64,000 nt of DNA from NCBI GenBank assembly GCA_965658745.1, contig CBFHTK010000002.1, forward strand, positions 434,001 to 498,000, written 5' to 3'. Below the pieces are notes generated by a model. That model did not search any database and was not told where the DNA came from. It saw only the letters and a program-made list of their open reading frames with translations. Shown in pieces: positions 44,205 through 54,213 of this stretch. The first letter of the stretch is position 1. Every line of letters starts with the position of its first letter. Source of the DNA: JAHDFB01 sp965658745 (GTDB lineage: Bacteria; Bacteroidota; Bacteroidia; Chitinophagales; Saprospiraceae). The position numbers were made by a program, and so were the translations under genes.

Positions 44205-45470
44205 ATGCTGTATTACTTATTTGAATTTTTAGAAAAAAAGTATGAGCTCGGAGGAGCTGGACTTTTTCAATATATATCATTTCGATCTGCTTTAGCAATG
44301 GTTTTATCCATGCTGGTAACCTTAATTTTTGGTAAGCGGATCATACGTTCTTTGAGGAATTTACAAGTAGGTGAAAGCGTACGAGATTTAGGTTTGGATG
44401 GACAAAAGGAGAAAGAAGGTACACCCACTATGGGCGGACTCTTGATCATTATGTCACTCTTGATACCAGTGTTCTTGTTTACTAAGCTTCACAATATTTA
44501 TATTCAACTTCTAGTGCTGTCCACCATATGGATGGCCTCTATTGGTTTTCTAGACGATTATATCAAAGTTTTTAAGAAGAACAAGCAGGGCTTAGCTGGA
44601 AAGTTTAAAGTGGTTGGACAAGTGGGATTAGGTTTGATTGTCGCACTTACGATGCTTTTACACGAAGATATCGTAGTTCGAGTTCCACATGCCGAAGCAG
44701 TTGCCAAAGGGTATGAAATTGTGACGACTTTTGACGTTGAATATCCAACTGTCAATGCTGAGAAGAGGCTTGAGAAAATGGCATACGTTAAGTCATCTCT
44801 GACGAACGTCCCATTCGTGAAAGGAAATGTATTTGCTTACAGTTCGCTTTTGGGATTTTTGGGAGATAACAAGGAAGCATTTTTGTGGATACTTTTTATA
44901 CCACTGGTGATTTTCATCGTTACTGCGGTATCAAATGCCGCTAATCTCACGGATGGAATAGATGGTTTAGCAACTGGGATATCCGCAATTGTAGTGGCTG
45001 CGCTTGGAATAATGGCTTATGTATCAGGGAACACTGTGATTTCTGACTATCTGAATGTACTATACATTCCGTACACCGGAGAAATGGTGGTTTTTGCAGC
45101 TGCATTCTTGGGTGCTTGTATTGGCTTTTTATGGTTCAATACTTTTCCCGCGAAGGTGTTCATGGGAGATACAGGAAGTCTTACAATAGGTGGTATCATC
45201 GGTGCATTTGCCATATTGATAAGAAAAGAACTCTTGATTCCAATTCTATGTGGAATTTTCTTCATAGAGACATTAAGTGTGATTTTACAGGTGTCGTATT
45301 TCAAGTATACAAAGAGAAAAAGTGGCGAGGGTAAGCGGATATTTCTGATGTCTCCTTTACACCACCATTATCAGAAGAAAGGAGTTCATGAAGCACAGAT
45401 TGTAGTGCGTTTTTGGATAGTTGGTATACTTCTAGCTGTTTTGGCAATCATTACATTAAAGCTACGCTAG
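44205..45470 (+). CDS. mraY: Phospho-N-acetylmuramoyl-pentapeptide-transferase MraY
   Basis: 421 residues, longer than the ~360 of E. coli because of a Bacteroidota-type insert about residues 160-210 (VRVPHAEAVAKGYEI ... SLTNVPFVKGN). Ten membrane helices are spread over the length. Motifs: GTPTMGGLLIIMS, FLDDYIKVFKKNKQGL, NAANLTDGIDGLATG with the catalytic aspartates, and LHHHYQKKG near the end. It makes lipid I on the inner membrane. The stop is one base before murD. Confidence 0.97.
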   Translation: MLYYLFEFLEKKYELGGAGLFQYISFRSALAMVLSMLVTLIFGKRIIRSLRNLQVGESVRDLGLDGQKEKEGTPTMGGLLIIMSLLIPVFLFTKLHNIYIQLLVLSTIWMASIGFLDDYIKVFKKNKQGLAGKFKVVGQVGLGLIVALTMLLHEDIVVRVPHAEAVAKGYEIVTTFDVEYPTVNAEKRLEKMAYVKSSLTNVPFVKGNVFAYSSLLGFLGDNKEAFLWILFIPLVIFIVTAVSNAANLTDGIDGLATGISAIVVAALGIMAYVSGNTVISDYLNVLYIPYTGEMVVFAAAFLGACIGFLWFNTFPAKVFMGDTGSLTIGGIIGAFAILIRKELLIPILCGIFFIETLSVILQVSYFKYTKRKSGEGKRIFLMSPLHHHYQKKGVHEAQIVVRFWIVGILLAVLAIITLKLR

Positions 45471-45471
45471 C

Positions 45472-46794
45472 ATGAAGAGCTTAGTTGTACTTGGTGCTGG
45501 TGAAAGTGGGGTAGGAGCTGCACTTTTGGGTAAGTCTAAAGGATATAAAGTTTTTGTATCGGATGGCTCCAAAATAGCGGATCAGTTTCGTCAAGAATTG
45601 ATTGACGCAAGTATAGATTTTGAAGAAGAAGGACATACTATAGAAAAAATAAAGGGAGCTGATGTTTTAATAAAAAGCCCTGGAATACCTGATGATGTAG
45701 CGCTGATTAAAGAATTAGTAGCTTTTGGACTTGATCCAATTTCAGAAATTGAGTTTGCATTTCAATATAATAGTACTAAGATCATTGCTATTACTGGTTC
45801 CAATGGAAAGACCACTACAACTGCCTTGATACATCATTTGATAGAAGGTAGTAATATAGAATCTAAAATTGGAGGTAATTACGGAATTAGCTTTGCAAGA
45901 CTTTTGCTAGGAGAAGATACGCCAGATATATTCGTTCTTGAGATTTCAAGTTTTCAGCTTGATGGAATAAGGACTTTCAGACCAGATGTGAGTTTGATAT
46001 TGAATATAACCCCTGACCATTTGGATCGCTATGAGTATAAAATGGAATTATATGCTGCCTCGAAGTTTCGAATAGCACTGAATCAGCGTCAACCTGATTT
46101 GCTAATCCTAAATCAAGATCAGCAAATCTGTAATGAAGGTAATCACAAGATGTTGACAGAACGGAAAGGTGATATACCATTTATTAGACAAGTGTCACCC
46201 GGGAGAGTGATTTCAACGATTGACAATTTTAGTCAAACAGAGTTTGTTGAAATTGAGAATCCTGTTTTGCAAAGTGTGCATAATTTGTACAATGCGCAAT
46301 GTGCAATACTAGCTGCTGAATATGTAGGAGTTCCATTGGATCACATAAGAAAGCAATTAGAAAGCTTTGAAGGGATGGAGCATCGCATGGAAATTGTGCG
46401 TAAGAAGGATGGAGTGCTTTTCATCAATGATACCAAAGCGACAAATGTTGATGCAACATTACAAGCATTGAGATCAATGGATGATCGGGTTATATGGATT
46501 GTAGGAGGAACTGATAAAGGAAATGAGTACGATCAACTGGTACCACTTGTAAAGACTTTAGTAAAGGGCATGATTTGCCTAGGAATAGATAATGAAAACA
46601 TAAAGGCAGCATTCGAAGGAATAGTGCCACATATAGAAGAAACAAGAGATGTAAATCAAGCAGTGCAATCGGCTTTTCGACTGGCTGAAGGAGGAGGAGT
46701 AGTTTTACTCAGCCCCGCTTGCGCAAGTTTTGATTTATTTAAAAATTATATTGATCGAGGTAATCAGTTTAAAGCTGCCGTTCAAGCACTCTAA
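45472..46794 (+). CDS. murD: UDP-N-acetylmuramoylalanine-D-glutamate ligase MurD
   Basis: 440 residues. LVVLGAGESGVGAALLGKSKG is the N-terminal UMAG-binding fold, then ITGSNGKTTTTALIHHL (ATP binding), NITPDHLDRY, FINDTKATNVDATLQAL and the ending SPACASFDLFKNYIDRG. It adds D-glutamate to UDP-MurNAc-L-Ala. One base lies between the mraY stop and this ATG. Confidence 0.97.
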   Translation: MKSLVVLGAGESGVGAALLGKSKGYKVFVSDGSKIADQFRQELIDASIDFEEEGHTIEKIKGADVLIKSPGIPDDVALIKELVAFGLDPISEIEFAFQYNSTKIIAITGSNGKTTTTALIHHLIEGSNIESKIGGNYGISFARLLLGEDTPDIFVLEISSFQLDGIRTFRPDVSLILNITPDHLDRYEYKMELYAASKFRIALNQRQPDLLILNQDQQICNEGNHKMLTERKGDIPFIRQVSPGRVISTIDNFSQTEFVEIENPVLQSVHNLYNAQCAILAAEYVGVPLDHIRKQLESFEGMEHRMEIVRKKDGVLFINDTKATNVDATLQALRSMDDRVIWIVGGTDKGNEYDQLVPLVKTLVKGMICLGIDNENIKAAFEGIVPHIEETRDVNQAVQSAFRLAEGGGVVLLSPACASFDLFKNYIDRGNQFKAAVQAL

Positions 46795-46840
46795 GCAATA
46801 CCTTCGATAGACTAAGACTTAAGAAAACTACAGAACAGCT

Positions 46841-48019
46841 ATGTCAGGACTGACGGCAATTGTTAAAGATATTAAAGGTGACAAAGTCATCTGGATGATC
46901 GCGCTTATACTATGTATAGCCTCGATCATGGCTGTTTATAGCGCAACAAGCAGTATGGTTTACCAGCAAGTTGGAGGTAATTCGGAGAAATATCTGCTTC
47001 AACAGCTCATGTTTATTGGGTTAGGTGCGGTGGTAACATATCTGTGCTACCGGTTTCACTACATGCTTTATGCTAAATTGTCATTTATCATAATTTGTGT
47101 CACAGTCCTCGCACTTTTTTACACGAAGTTTTTCGGTATTGATATTAACGGAGCTACTCGGTGGATCGGAATTCCATGGATCGGCAAAACGATCCAAACT
47201 TCAGATCTGGCGAAAATTGGTTTGATCATTTACCTTTCTCACTCACTTGCAAAGAAACAAGATCGGATTAAGTCATTTAAAGAAGCATTTCTACCCCTAA
47301 TTTTTCCCGTTCTACTTGTTTGTGGACTCATTGTTTCAGATGATTTTTCTACAGCTGCCCTAATCTTTGTGACTTCAATGATGCTTTTGTTTATAGGGCG
47401 GGTTGACTTGAAATATATTTTTGCACTTTTCTTTATTGGAGTAATGGTGTTTATGGCAATTTTCATGCTAGGAAAGTACTTTCCAGATGCTATTAGATCC
47501 GCTACATGGGTTTCAAGGTTTAATGAGTTTTTTACGGAAGGGGGCTGGCAAGTTACTCAATCTAAGATAGCTATTGCTAATGGTGAATTCTTGGGTGTGG
47601 GTCCTGGAAATAGTGTCCAAAAGAATTATCTACCATACGCATATGCGGATTTTATCTACGCCATAATTTGTGAAGAATACGGATTAGTGGGAGGTTTTAT
47701 GATCGTTGGATTATATCTGTGGTTGCTGTTCCGTTGTACGGTAATGGTCACTAAGTGCCCGAAGACCTTTGGAGCTATACTTGCCTACGGGTTATGTCTG
47801 AATATTGTAATACAAGCTTTCGCAAATATTGCGGTTTCGGTTCATTTAGTTCCTCCGACCGGTTTGACATTGCCACTTGTTAGTATGGGAGGGACGTCTC
47901 TCTTATTTACATGTGTATCTCTAGGAATTATTTTAAGTGTTAGTCGCTACGTACAGGAAGCACGCATAAAACATACTGCATTAGCAGAAATAGAACAGCT
48001 GGATGAAAATACTAATTAG
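46841..48019 (+). CDS. ftsW: Septal SEDS glycosyltransferase FtsW
   Basis: 392 residues with about ten membrane helices. SEDS features: IMAVYSATSSMVYQQVGG, the extracellular loop ending GGWQVTQSKIAIANGEFLGVG, and the last helices with LPLVSMGGTSLLF. It polymerises lipid II glycans at the septum with FtsI. The stop overlaps the start of murG by 17 bases. Confidence 0.95.
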   Translation: MSGLTAIVKDIKGDKVIWMIALILCIASIMAVYSATSSMVYQQVGGNSEKYLLQQLMFIGLGAVVTYLCYRFHYMLYAKLSFIIICVTVLALFYTKFFGIDINGATRWIGIPWIGKTIQTSDLAKIGLIIYLSHSLAKKQDRIKSFKEAFLPLIFPVLLVCGLIVSDDFSTAALIFVTSMMLLFIGRVDLKYIFALFFIGVMVFMAIFMLGKYFPDAIRSATWVSRFNEFFTEGGWQVTQSKIAIANGEFLGVGPGNSVQKNYLPYAYADFIYAIICEEYGLVGGFMIVGLYLWLLFRCTVMVTKCPKTFGAILAYGLCLNIVIQAFANIAVSVHLVPPTGLTLPLVSMGGTSLLFTCVSLGIILSVSRYVQEARIKHTALAEIEQLDENTN

Positions 48020-49097
48020 CGGTGGAGGAACAGGCGGGCATATTTATCCCGCAATAGCGATTGCCAATGCGTTGAAAGCAGCGCATCCTGAAGTTGAAAT
48101 TAAATTTGTTGGCGCTGAAGGGCGAATGGAAATGGAGAAAGTTCCTATTGCTGGGTATCCAATCGAAGGACTACCAATAGCAGGTTTTCAGAGGAAATTT
48201 TCTTGGAAAAATTTCACATTGCCTTTTAAGATTTTCAAAAGCATGCAGAAGGCTTCAAAAATCGTTAAGCGATTTCGGCCTGATGTTGTCGTAGGAGTAG
48301 GAGGTTATGCGAGTGGTCCTACAGTGAGAGCGGCTCAAAGATTGAAAGTGCCTACAGTTTTGCAGGAGCAAAATTCATACGCTGGAGTAACTAATAAGAT
48401 TTTAGCTAGAAATGCCGATGCAATCTGTGTAGCATATGATAATATGGAGCGTTTCTTTCCAGCTGAAAAAATTGTTATAACCGGCAATCCGATTAGAAAG
48501 ACGATTCATGCTTCAACAATAAAGCAGGACGAAGCGGTAAAGTTTTTTGGACTTGATCCAAATAAAAAAACAATACTTCTTTTTGGTGGAAGCCTTGGTG
48601 CAAGAACCTTGAATGAAGTAGTAAAAAGTAATACAGATCGCTTGCGAAAGCGTGAGGATCTTCAGTTGATTTGGCAAGTAGGAAAGTCAAACTTCAAGAG
48701 CTATAAAGACTCTGAGACAACAAAGTTAGGAAACGTATTTTGCTCAGACTTTATCTATGATATGGATCAAGCCTATGCAGCAGCAGATGTGGTAATTTGT
48801 AGAGCAGGAGCATTGACGATATCTGAATTGTGTGCAGTTGGTAAAGCCTGTGTTCTTGTACCTTCGCCTCATGTGGCAGAAGATCATCAAACACAAAACG
48901 CTAGAGCATTAGTAGATCAACATGCAGCGCTGATGGTTAAAGATGTTGAGGCGCAGGAAAAACTTCTGGATGAGGCGTTTCACTTGGTCGAGTCGGATCA
49001 GATGAGAAAGATATTTGAAAAAGAAATAAAGAAATTAGGTCGACCAGATGCAGTCGATAAAATTGTAAAAATAATAGTAGGTGTTATCAAACGATAA
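48003..49097 (+). CDS. murG: Undecaprenyldiphospho-muramoylpentapeptide N-acetylglucosaminyltransferase MurG
   Basis: 364 residues. ISGGGTGGHIYPAIAIA at the start, RFRPDVVVGVGGYASGP, QEQNSYAGVTNKILA, LLFGGSLGARTLNEVV and CRAGALTISELCAVGK are the classical MurG signatures. It converts lipid I to lipid II on the inner membrane's cytoplasmic face. Both of its ends overlap neighbours by 17 bases (ftsW before, murC after). Confidence 0.97.
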   Translation: MKILISGGGTGGHIYPAIAIANALKAAHPEVEIKFVGAEGRMEMEKVPIAGYPIEGLPIAGFQRKFSWKNFTLPFKIFKSMQKASKIVKRFRPDVVVGVGGYASGPTVRAAQRLKVPTVLQEQNSYAGVTNKILARNADAICVAYDNMERFFPAEKIVITGNPIRKTIHASTIKQDEAVKFFGLDPNKKTILLFGGSLGARTLNEVVKSNTDRLRKREDLQLIWQVGKSNFKSYKDSETTKLGNVFCSDFIYDMDQAYAAADVVICRAGALTISELCAVGKACVLVPSPHVAEDHQTQNARALVDQHAALMVKDVEAQEKLLDEAFHLVESDQMRKIFEKEIKKLGRPDAVDKIVKIIVGVIKR

Positions 49098-50511
49098 ACA
49101 TATCAATATCAAAGGGCTTAAACAGGTATACTTTCTGGGTATAGGTGGGATAGGTATGAGTGCCCTTGCACGATATTTCAACCTACTTGGTATCAAGGTA
49201 AGCGGTTATGATCGCACCGAGACTCCACTTACCCGAAATCTCAGCTCGGAGGGAATGGTTATTCATTACGATGAAGACCCGGCATTAATTCCAGATGAGA
49301 CGGAACTTGTAGTTTATACACCAGCTATTCCTGAGTCTCATTCTGAATGGAATGCAATAAGAGAGCTGGAAGTTCCGGTAATGAAAAGAGCAGAAGTACT
49401 TGGTCTGATAAGCAGAAATTTCAGAACTATTGCTGTTGCTGGTACACACGGTAAGACCAGCACTAGTAGTATGACAAGTTACTTTTTACGTGCGGGAGGA
49501 GAACCAGTGAGCGGTTTTCTTGGTGGTATTGTGAAGGATTACGATTCCAATTTTGTTTTTGGAAGTAGTGATTGGGTGGTCGTAGAGGCTGACGAGTTTG
49601 ATCGTTCTTTTATGCATTTGACTCCTGAGATAGCAGTTCTTTTATCGCTTGATGCTGATCACCTAGATATCTATGGCGATCATCAAGAGATGCTGAAGAC
49701 TTTTCAGGATTTCACGATGCAAACAAAGGATGGCGGGATACTTCTCGTTTGTCAAGATATAGTGGAGATGATTGATAAGGATTGGAAGTCTAAATTATTT
49801 CAAAAGGGCATAAGAATATTTTCTTTTGGAGTAAATGAGGGTTGGTTCTCAGCACAGAATGTAAAAGCAATAAATCATAGATTCGAATTCGATTTCTATG
49901 AAGGCGATGAATATATAATGCATGCGGGGCTATCGATGCCTGGTAAGCATAATGCTAGTAATGCAATAGCAGCTTTGAGTGTAGCGAAATTAGTGGGAGC
50001 AAATATGGAAGCGTTGGTAGCAGGAGTTGATTCTTTTCAAGGAATTGATAGAAGGTTTGATTTTCAATACACCTCAGATAAGCTTGTTTACGTCGATGAT
50101 TACGCGCATCACCCGAGGGAATTGAAAGCAGCGATAGGAGCTGCTAGAGTGTTGTACCCATCTAGAAAATTAACGGTGATTTTTCAGCCACATTTATACT
50201 CTAGAACGAGAGATTTTATAGAAGAGTTTGCACAGGTGCTTTCTACAGTTGACGAACTTATTTTGATGGATATTTATCCAGCTCGAGAACTACCCCTAGA
50301 GGGAGTGAATAGTCAATGGCTACTTTCTAAGGTTACCTTAGAAAACAGCTATATACTAAATGAGGCTGAGGTGATTAGTTGGGTTGAAGTAAACTTGGAC
50401 AGCTTGGAAGTCCTCATGACTTTAGGAGCTGGAAATATTGATCGTATAGTAAAACCTATTAAGGAGATTATCCTTGAAGGATATTCTGAACCAAAAGCTA
50501 CTAGCGTATGA
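49081..50511 (+). CDS. murC: UDP-N-acetylmuramate-L-alanine ligase MurC
   Basis: 476 residues from GTG 49081; there is no in-frame ATG before the core. QVYFLGIGGIGMSALARYF, VAGTHGKTSTSSMTSYF, EADEFDRSFMHL, DADHLDIYGDH and YVDDYAHHPRELKAAI are typical. It adds L-alanine to UDP-MurNAc. It overlaps murG by 17 bases at the start and ftsQ by four (ATGA) at the end. Confidence 0.96.
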   Translation: MLSNDKHINIKGLKQVYFLGIGGIGMSALARYFNLLGIKVSGYDRTETPLTRNLSSEGMVIHYDEDPALIPDETELVVYTPAIPESHSEWNAIRELEVPVMKRAEVLGLISRNFRTIAVAGTHGKTSTSSMTSYFLRAGGEPVSGFLGGIVKDYDSNFVFGSSDWVVVEADEFDRSFMHLTPEIAVLLSLDADHLDIYGDHQEMLKTFQDFTMQTKDGGILLVCQDIVEMIDKDWKSKLFQKGIRIFSFGVNEGWFSAQNVKAINHRFEFDFYEGDEYIMHAGLSMPGKHNASNAIAALSVAKLVGANMEALVAGVDSFQGIDRRFDFQYTSDKLVYVDDYAHHPRELKAAIGAARVLYPSRKLTVIFQPHLYSRTRDFIEEFAQVLSTVDELILMDIYPARELPLEGVNSQWLLSKVTLENSYILNEAEVISWVEVNLDSLEVLMTLGAGNIDRIVKPIKEIILEGYSEPKATSV

Positions 50512-51284
50512 AGTTCCCAAAGAAAAATATGGAGTTCGATTACCGGAAAGTAGTTAGTGTCTGCTTTGCACTGATTTTGCTTATTGTAGGTTACGAGGCG
50601 ATTCAATACAAAATACAGGATCGATTCAATCGATTTGAAATAAAGATTGATCGCAATGGCACGGATAGGGCTTTACTTGATAAAAAGGGTGTGATGAAGG
50701 TCATGCGTGAATTTCTTGGATTTGATCCAGCGGTCTCAAATATCGAAGAAGTGGATTTTAGGGGTTTAGAGGAGAAGCTTGAATCGAACCCTTACGTAGA
50801 TGAAGCGACAATATATCTCGATGCGAGAAATAATCTACATGTTTTGATTACCCAGAGAAAGCCCATCGCTAGGTTCAAAACATCTGGAAAAGAGTTCTAT
50901 ATGACGGACGATGGTAATCAGATACCGCTGAGTAGTTCTGCTACCATGAGAGTGCCAATTGTTACAGGAAATATTGATCATTTATTGATGCAAACGAATG
51001 AAAGTAAAATGCTTTACAGAGATCTAGTTAGCATGCTAACTTATTGTGATCAAGATGAATTTTTGTCTGCATTGATTGAGCAGATTGATATAGACAATAA
51101 AGGAGAATTAGTTTGTATTCCAAAAGTTGGAAAAGAGCAAATCCTCTTTGGTAACCTTTCGGATTACCAAGAAAAACTAGAAAAGCTGAAGAAGTACTAT
51201 GAGTGGGGGAAGAGTGAAGACGGCTGGAATAAATATGCTTATTTGAATCTTGCTTATAAAGACCAAATAGCTTTAGGAAAATAA
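50508..51284 (+). CDS. ftsQ: Cell division protein FtsQ/DivIB
   Basis: 258 residues. A short cytoplasmic start is followed by one membrane helix (VVSVCFALILLIVGYEAI) and periplasmic POTRA and beta domains (RDLVSMLTYCDQDEFLSAL, IPKVGKEQILFGNLSDYQEKLEKL). The sequence is poorly conserved, as usual for FtsQ, but topology and position between murC and ftsA are decisive. There is no ddl gene between murC and ftsQ, unlike E. coli. Confidence 0.92.
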   Translation: MKFPKKNMEFDYRKVVSVCFALILLIVGYEAIQYKIQDRFNRFEIKIDRNGTDRALLDKKGVMKVMREFLGFDPAVSNIEEVDFRGLEEKLESNPYVDEATIYLDARNNLHVLITQRKPIARFKTSGKEFYMTDDGNQIPLSSSATMRVPIVTGNIDHLLMQTNESKMLYRDLVSMLTYCDQDEFLSALIEQIDIDNKGELVCIPKVGKEQILFGNLSDYQEKLEKLKKYYEWGKSEDGWNKYAYLNLAYKDQIALGK

Positions 51285-51316
51285 ATAAACCAAGTTCATT
51301 AATAAAAACATTCATT

Positions 51317-52687
51317 ATGAATGAGTTGAAATTTAAACCATCGGAAATTGTTGTAGCCCTTGATATAGGTACAACGAAAGTATGTGCAATTGCCGGACGC
51401 AAGAATCAATACGGTCTTGTAGAAATCCTCGGTATGGGTAAGGTCAAGTCAGAGGGTGTTTCACGGGGTGTTGTTTCCAATATCAGCAAAACCGTGAAAG
51501 CGATTCAAGATGCGATTGACATGGCGGAAAAGCAAGCGCAAACGAAATTTACTAAAGTATATGTTGGCATAGCTGGTCAGCATATCAAAAGTATCCATCA
51601 CAATGGCATCTTAATGCGTGAAGACGGATTGGAAGAAATCACAATGGGTGACGTAGATCGATTGATCGGGGACATGTATCGACTCGTCCTGCCAGCAGGC
51701 GATAAGATTTTGCATGTAATTCCACAAGAATTTACTGTGGACGAGGAGCAAGATATTATTGATCCTGTGGGAATGAGTGGTGTTTGCTTGCAAGCCAATT
51801 TTCATATCATTACTGGTCGTGTAACAGCGTCTAGAAATATCCAAAGATGCGTTGAGAAAGTTGGACTTGAAGTGGCGGATGTCACTTTGGAACCGATAGC
51901 TTCGGCAGCAGCTGTTCTCAGTGATGAGGAGAAGATGGCTGGCGTTGCCTTAGTTGATATAGGTGGCGGTACAACCGATATTACAATATTCCGAGATGGA
52001 ATAATTCGTCATACAGCAGTGATCCCATTTGGTGGTGCAATAATTACCAATGATATCAAAGAAGGATGTACGGTGATGTTAGATCAGGCAGAAAAACTTA
52101 AAGTGCGTTTTGGCTCAGCCTTAGCAGAAGAAGTTTATAGCAATAGGATTATAACGATTCCTGGCTTGAAAGGACGTGATCCAAAGGAGATATCTGAAAG
52201 AAATCTAGCGAAGATAATTCAAGCTAGAGTTCAAGAAATATTTGACTTTGTAATGTGGGAAATTAAGCGATCAGGATTTGATAGAAAGCTTCTAGGTGGG
52301 ATTGTCTTGACAGGAGGTGGAGCCCTTTTGAATAACATTAATTTGTTAGCTGAATATCATACTGGTATGAATGCACGAATTGGTTTGCCAACTGAGCATC
52401 TTGCGCACAAGTATGATGGAATGGTTGACAGTCCAATCTATTCGACAGGTATCGGATTACTCATCAATGCTATCAAGAACTTGCCTGAACATAACAGTGA
52501 GCAAGAAGAAGAGAAAGAGCTTACTACGTCTGTTGAGGAATCTACGAAAATTGATTCGCAAGTAATTGATTTGGAAGACGAAGAAGATTTTATTCCAAAT
52601 CCCGAACCTAAGAAGAAAGGCATCTTTAATATCATTTTTGATAAAGCAAAAGAACTACTCGAATCAACACCAGATTCAGAATTCTAA
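51317..52687 (+). CDS. ftsA: Cell division protein FtsA
   Basis: 456 residues, an actin-like ATPase that tethers FtsZ to the membrane. VVALDIGTTKVCAIAGR, the 1C domain (VGIAGQHIKSIHHNGIL), VDIGGGTTDITIF and ILTGGGALLNNI mark the nucleotide site. The acidic C-terminal linker (QVIDLEDEEDFIPNPEPKKK) leads to an amphipathic ending (GIFNIIFDKAKELL) that should bind the membrane. 32 bases follow before ftsZ. Confidence 0.97.
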   Translation: MNELKFKPSEIVVALDIGTTKVCAIAGRKNQYGLVEILGMGKVKSEGVSRGVVSNISKTVKAIQDAIDMAEKQAQTKFTKVYVGIAGQHIKSIHHNGILMREDGLEEITMGDVDRLIGDMYRLVLPAGDKILHVIPQEFTVDEEQDIIDPVGMSGVCLQANFHIITGRVTASRNIQRCVEKVGLEVADVTLEPIASAAAVLSDEEKMAGVALVDIGGGTTDITIFRDGIIRHTAVIPFGGAIITNDIKEGCTVMLDQAEKLKVRFGSALAEEVYSNRIITIPGLKGRDPKEISERNLAKIIQARVQEIFDFVMWEIKRSGFDRKLLGGIVLTGGGALLNNINLLAEYHTGMNARIGLPTEHLAHKYDGMVDSPIYSTGIGLLINAIKNLPEHNSEQEEEKELTTSVEESTKIDSQVIDLEDEEDFIPNPEPKKKGIFNIIFDKAKELLESTPDSEF

Positions 52688-52719
52688 TCAAATTAATAAC
52701 AAGCTAAAAGACTATAATC

Positions 52720-54120
52720 ATGACATTTGATATACCAAAAAAAGAAAAATCTATCATCAAAGTAATTGGTGTTGGTGGCGGCGGAGGAAATGCTGTTGAG
52801 TATATGTTTCAACAGGGAATCACAGGTGTTGACTTCGCAATCTGTAATACGGATCGTCAAGCACTTGAAAAGAATCCAATTGGAGTAAAAATAGGTTTAG
52901 GACCTGCATTGACAGATGGCCGAGGAGCAGGGTCTCGTCCAGAAATTGGAAAGCAAGCCTGCATTGAATCAATTGAAGAAATCAAAGCATTTCTTGAAGA
53001 TAGCACTAAAATGCTATTTATTACTGCTGGAATGGGTGGTGGAACTGGAACAGGTGCAGCTCCAATAATAGCAAAAGTTGCAAAAGAACTTGACATACTT
53101 ACAGTAGGTATTGTAACGCTTCCTTTCAAGTTTGAAGGAATGGTAAGACAAAGACAAGGACTTGAGGGACTTGAAGAAATGAAAAAATACGTAGACGCGA
53201 TATTAGTAATTAGTAATGAAAGACTAATGACAATCTACGGTGATCTAAAATTATCTGATGCGTTTTCAAATGCCAACGAAATACTATCGACTGCCGCAAA
53301 AGGCATTGCAGAAATTATTACAGTTCCAGGTATTGTGAATGTTGATTTCGAAGATGTCAATACTGTGATGAGAGAGAGTGGGGTAGCACTGATGGGCTTC
53401 GCAGAATACAGTGGTGAAAATCGAGCAAAGAACACAATTCATGACGCCTTGAATTCACCTTTGTTGAAGGATAGTGATATAAGTGGTGCTCAGAATATTC
53501 TATTGAATATTTCAACATCTTCTGAGCATGAGATTACAATGCTTGAGTTTAGTGAAATTACTGAGTACGTCCAAGAAGAGGCAGGAAGAGGAACAAATAT
53601 GATCTGGGGACATTGTATTGATGAGAGTTGCGGAGATCGTATGAGAATTACACTGATTGCAACAGGTTTCATGGAGGAGAACAAGAATATAACCAAGCCT
53701 AAATCTAGTAAAGTAGTTGTTTCACTAGATGAGGAAATGGAGGAACTAGATGGTTTTTCAATTTCGCAAAGTACTGAAAGCTCTAATACCGTTGAGTTTG
53801 AAGATTTTTCTTTCACTCACCTTTATGAAGAACCAGCTAGAAGAGAAGAACCAGCACCTGTACGCTCTAGACAAGTAGAGCCTGCATCAACTCTGTATAA
53901 ATCTACTACAGCTGAGCCGAGAGATCTAAGATCTTTGGATGATCCAAAAACAATACAAGAGTATGAAAAAAGACCGGCATATGATAGGTTGAATATATCC
54001 TTGGATGATGTTTCTGAAGCTTCAGCCTCTCAGGATTTCAAAAATGTGATTTCTATCGATGACGATAGCTATCCTACCTTGAATCGAGAAAATTCATATA
54101 TAAACAAAAAGCAAGATTAG
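52720..54120 (+). CDS. ftsZ: Cell division protein FtsZ
   Basis: 466 residues. Tubulin-type core: KVIGVGGGGGNAVEYM, GGGTGTG (106-112), LPFKFEGMVRQRQGLEGLEE and SDAFSNANEILSTAAKGI with the T7 catalytic loop region. A long, Ser- and Glu-rich linker follows (about 325-430), with the ending SYPTLNRENSYINKKQD. Bacteroidota FtsZ endings differ from the E. coli DIPAFLRKQAD type; this one keeps a basic-acidic pattern but no close match. A strong terminator follows within 120 bases. Confidence 0.98.
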   Translation: MTFDIPKKEKSIIKVIGVGGGGGNAVEYMFQQGITGVDFAICNTDRQALEKNPIGVKIGLGPALTDGRGAGSRPEIGKQACIESIEEIKAFLEDSTKMLFITAGMGGGTGTGAAPIIAKVAKELDILTVGIVTLPFKFEGMVRQRQGLEGLEEMKKYVDAILVISNERLMTIYGDLKLSDAFSNANEILSTAAKGIAEIITVPGIVNVDFEDVNTVMRESGVALMGFAEYSGENRAKNTIHDALNSPLLKDSDISGAQNILLNISTSSEHEITMLEFSEITEYVQEEAGRGTNMIWGHCIDESCGDRMRITLIATGFMEENKNITKPKSSKVVVSLDEEMEELDGFSISQSTESSNTVEFEDFSFTHLYEEPARREEPAPVRSRQVEPASTLYKSTTAEPRDLRSLDDPKTIQEYEKRPAYDRLNISLDDVSEASASQDFKNVISIDDDSYPTLNRENSYINKKQD

Positions 54121-54213
54121 AGCTTAATTTCCTTAATACAGCATTACAGTTGTATCGAGGTTTAGCTGTTATCATGTCAAGATAATTTCGTCTATTTTTA
54201 ATTTCATATCTAC

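Noticed and set aside
50349..50606. Antisense frame across murC/ftsQ
   Set aside because: Shadow of conserved coding sequence on the other strand.
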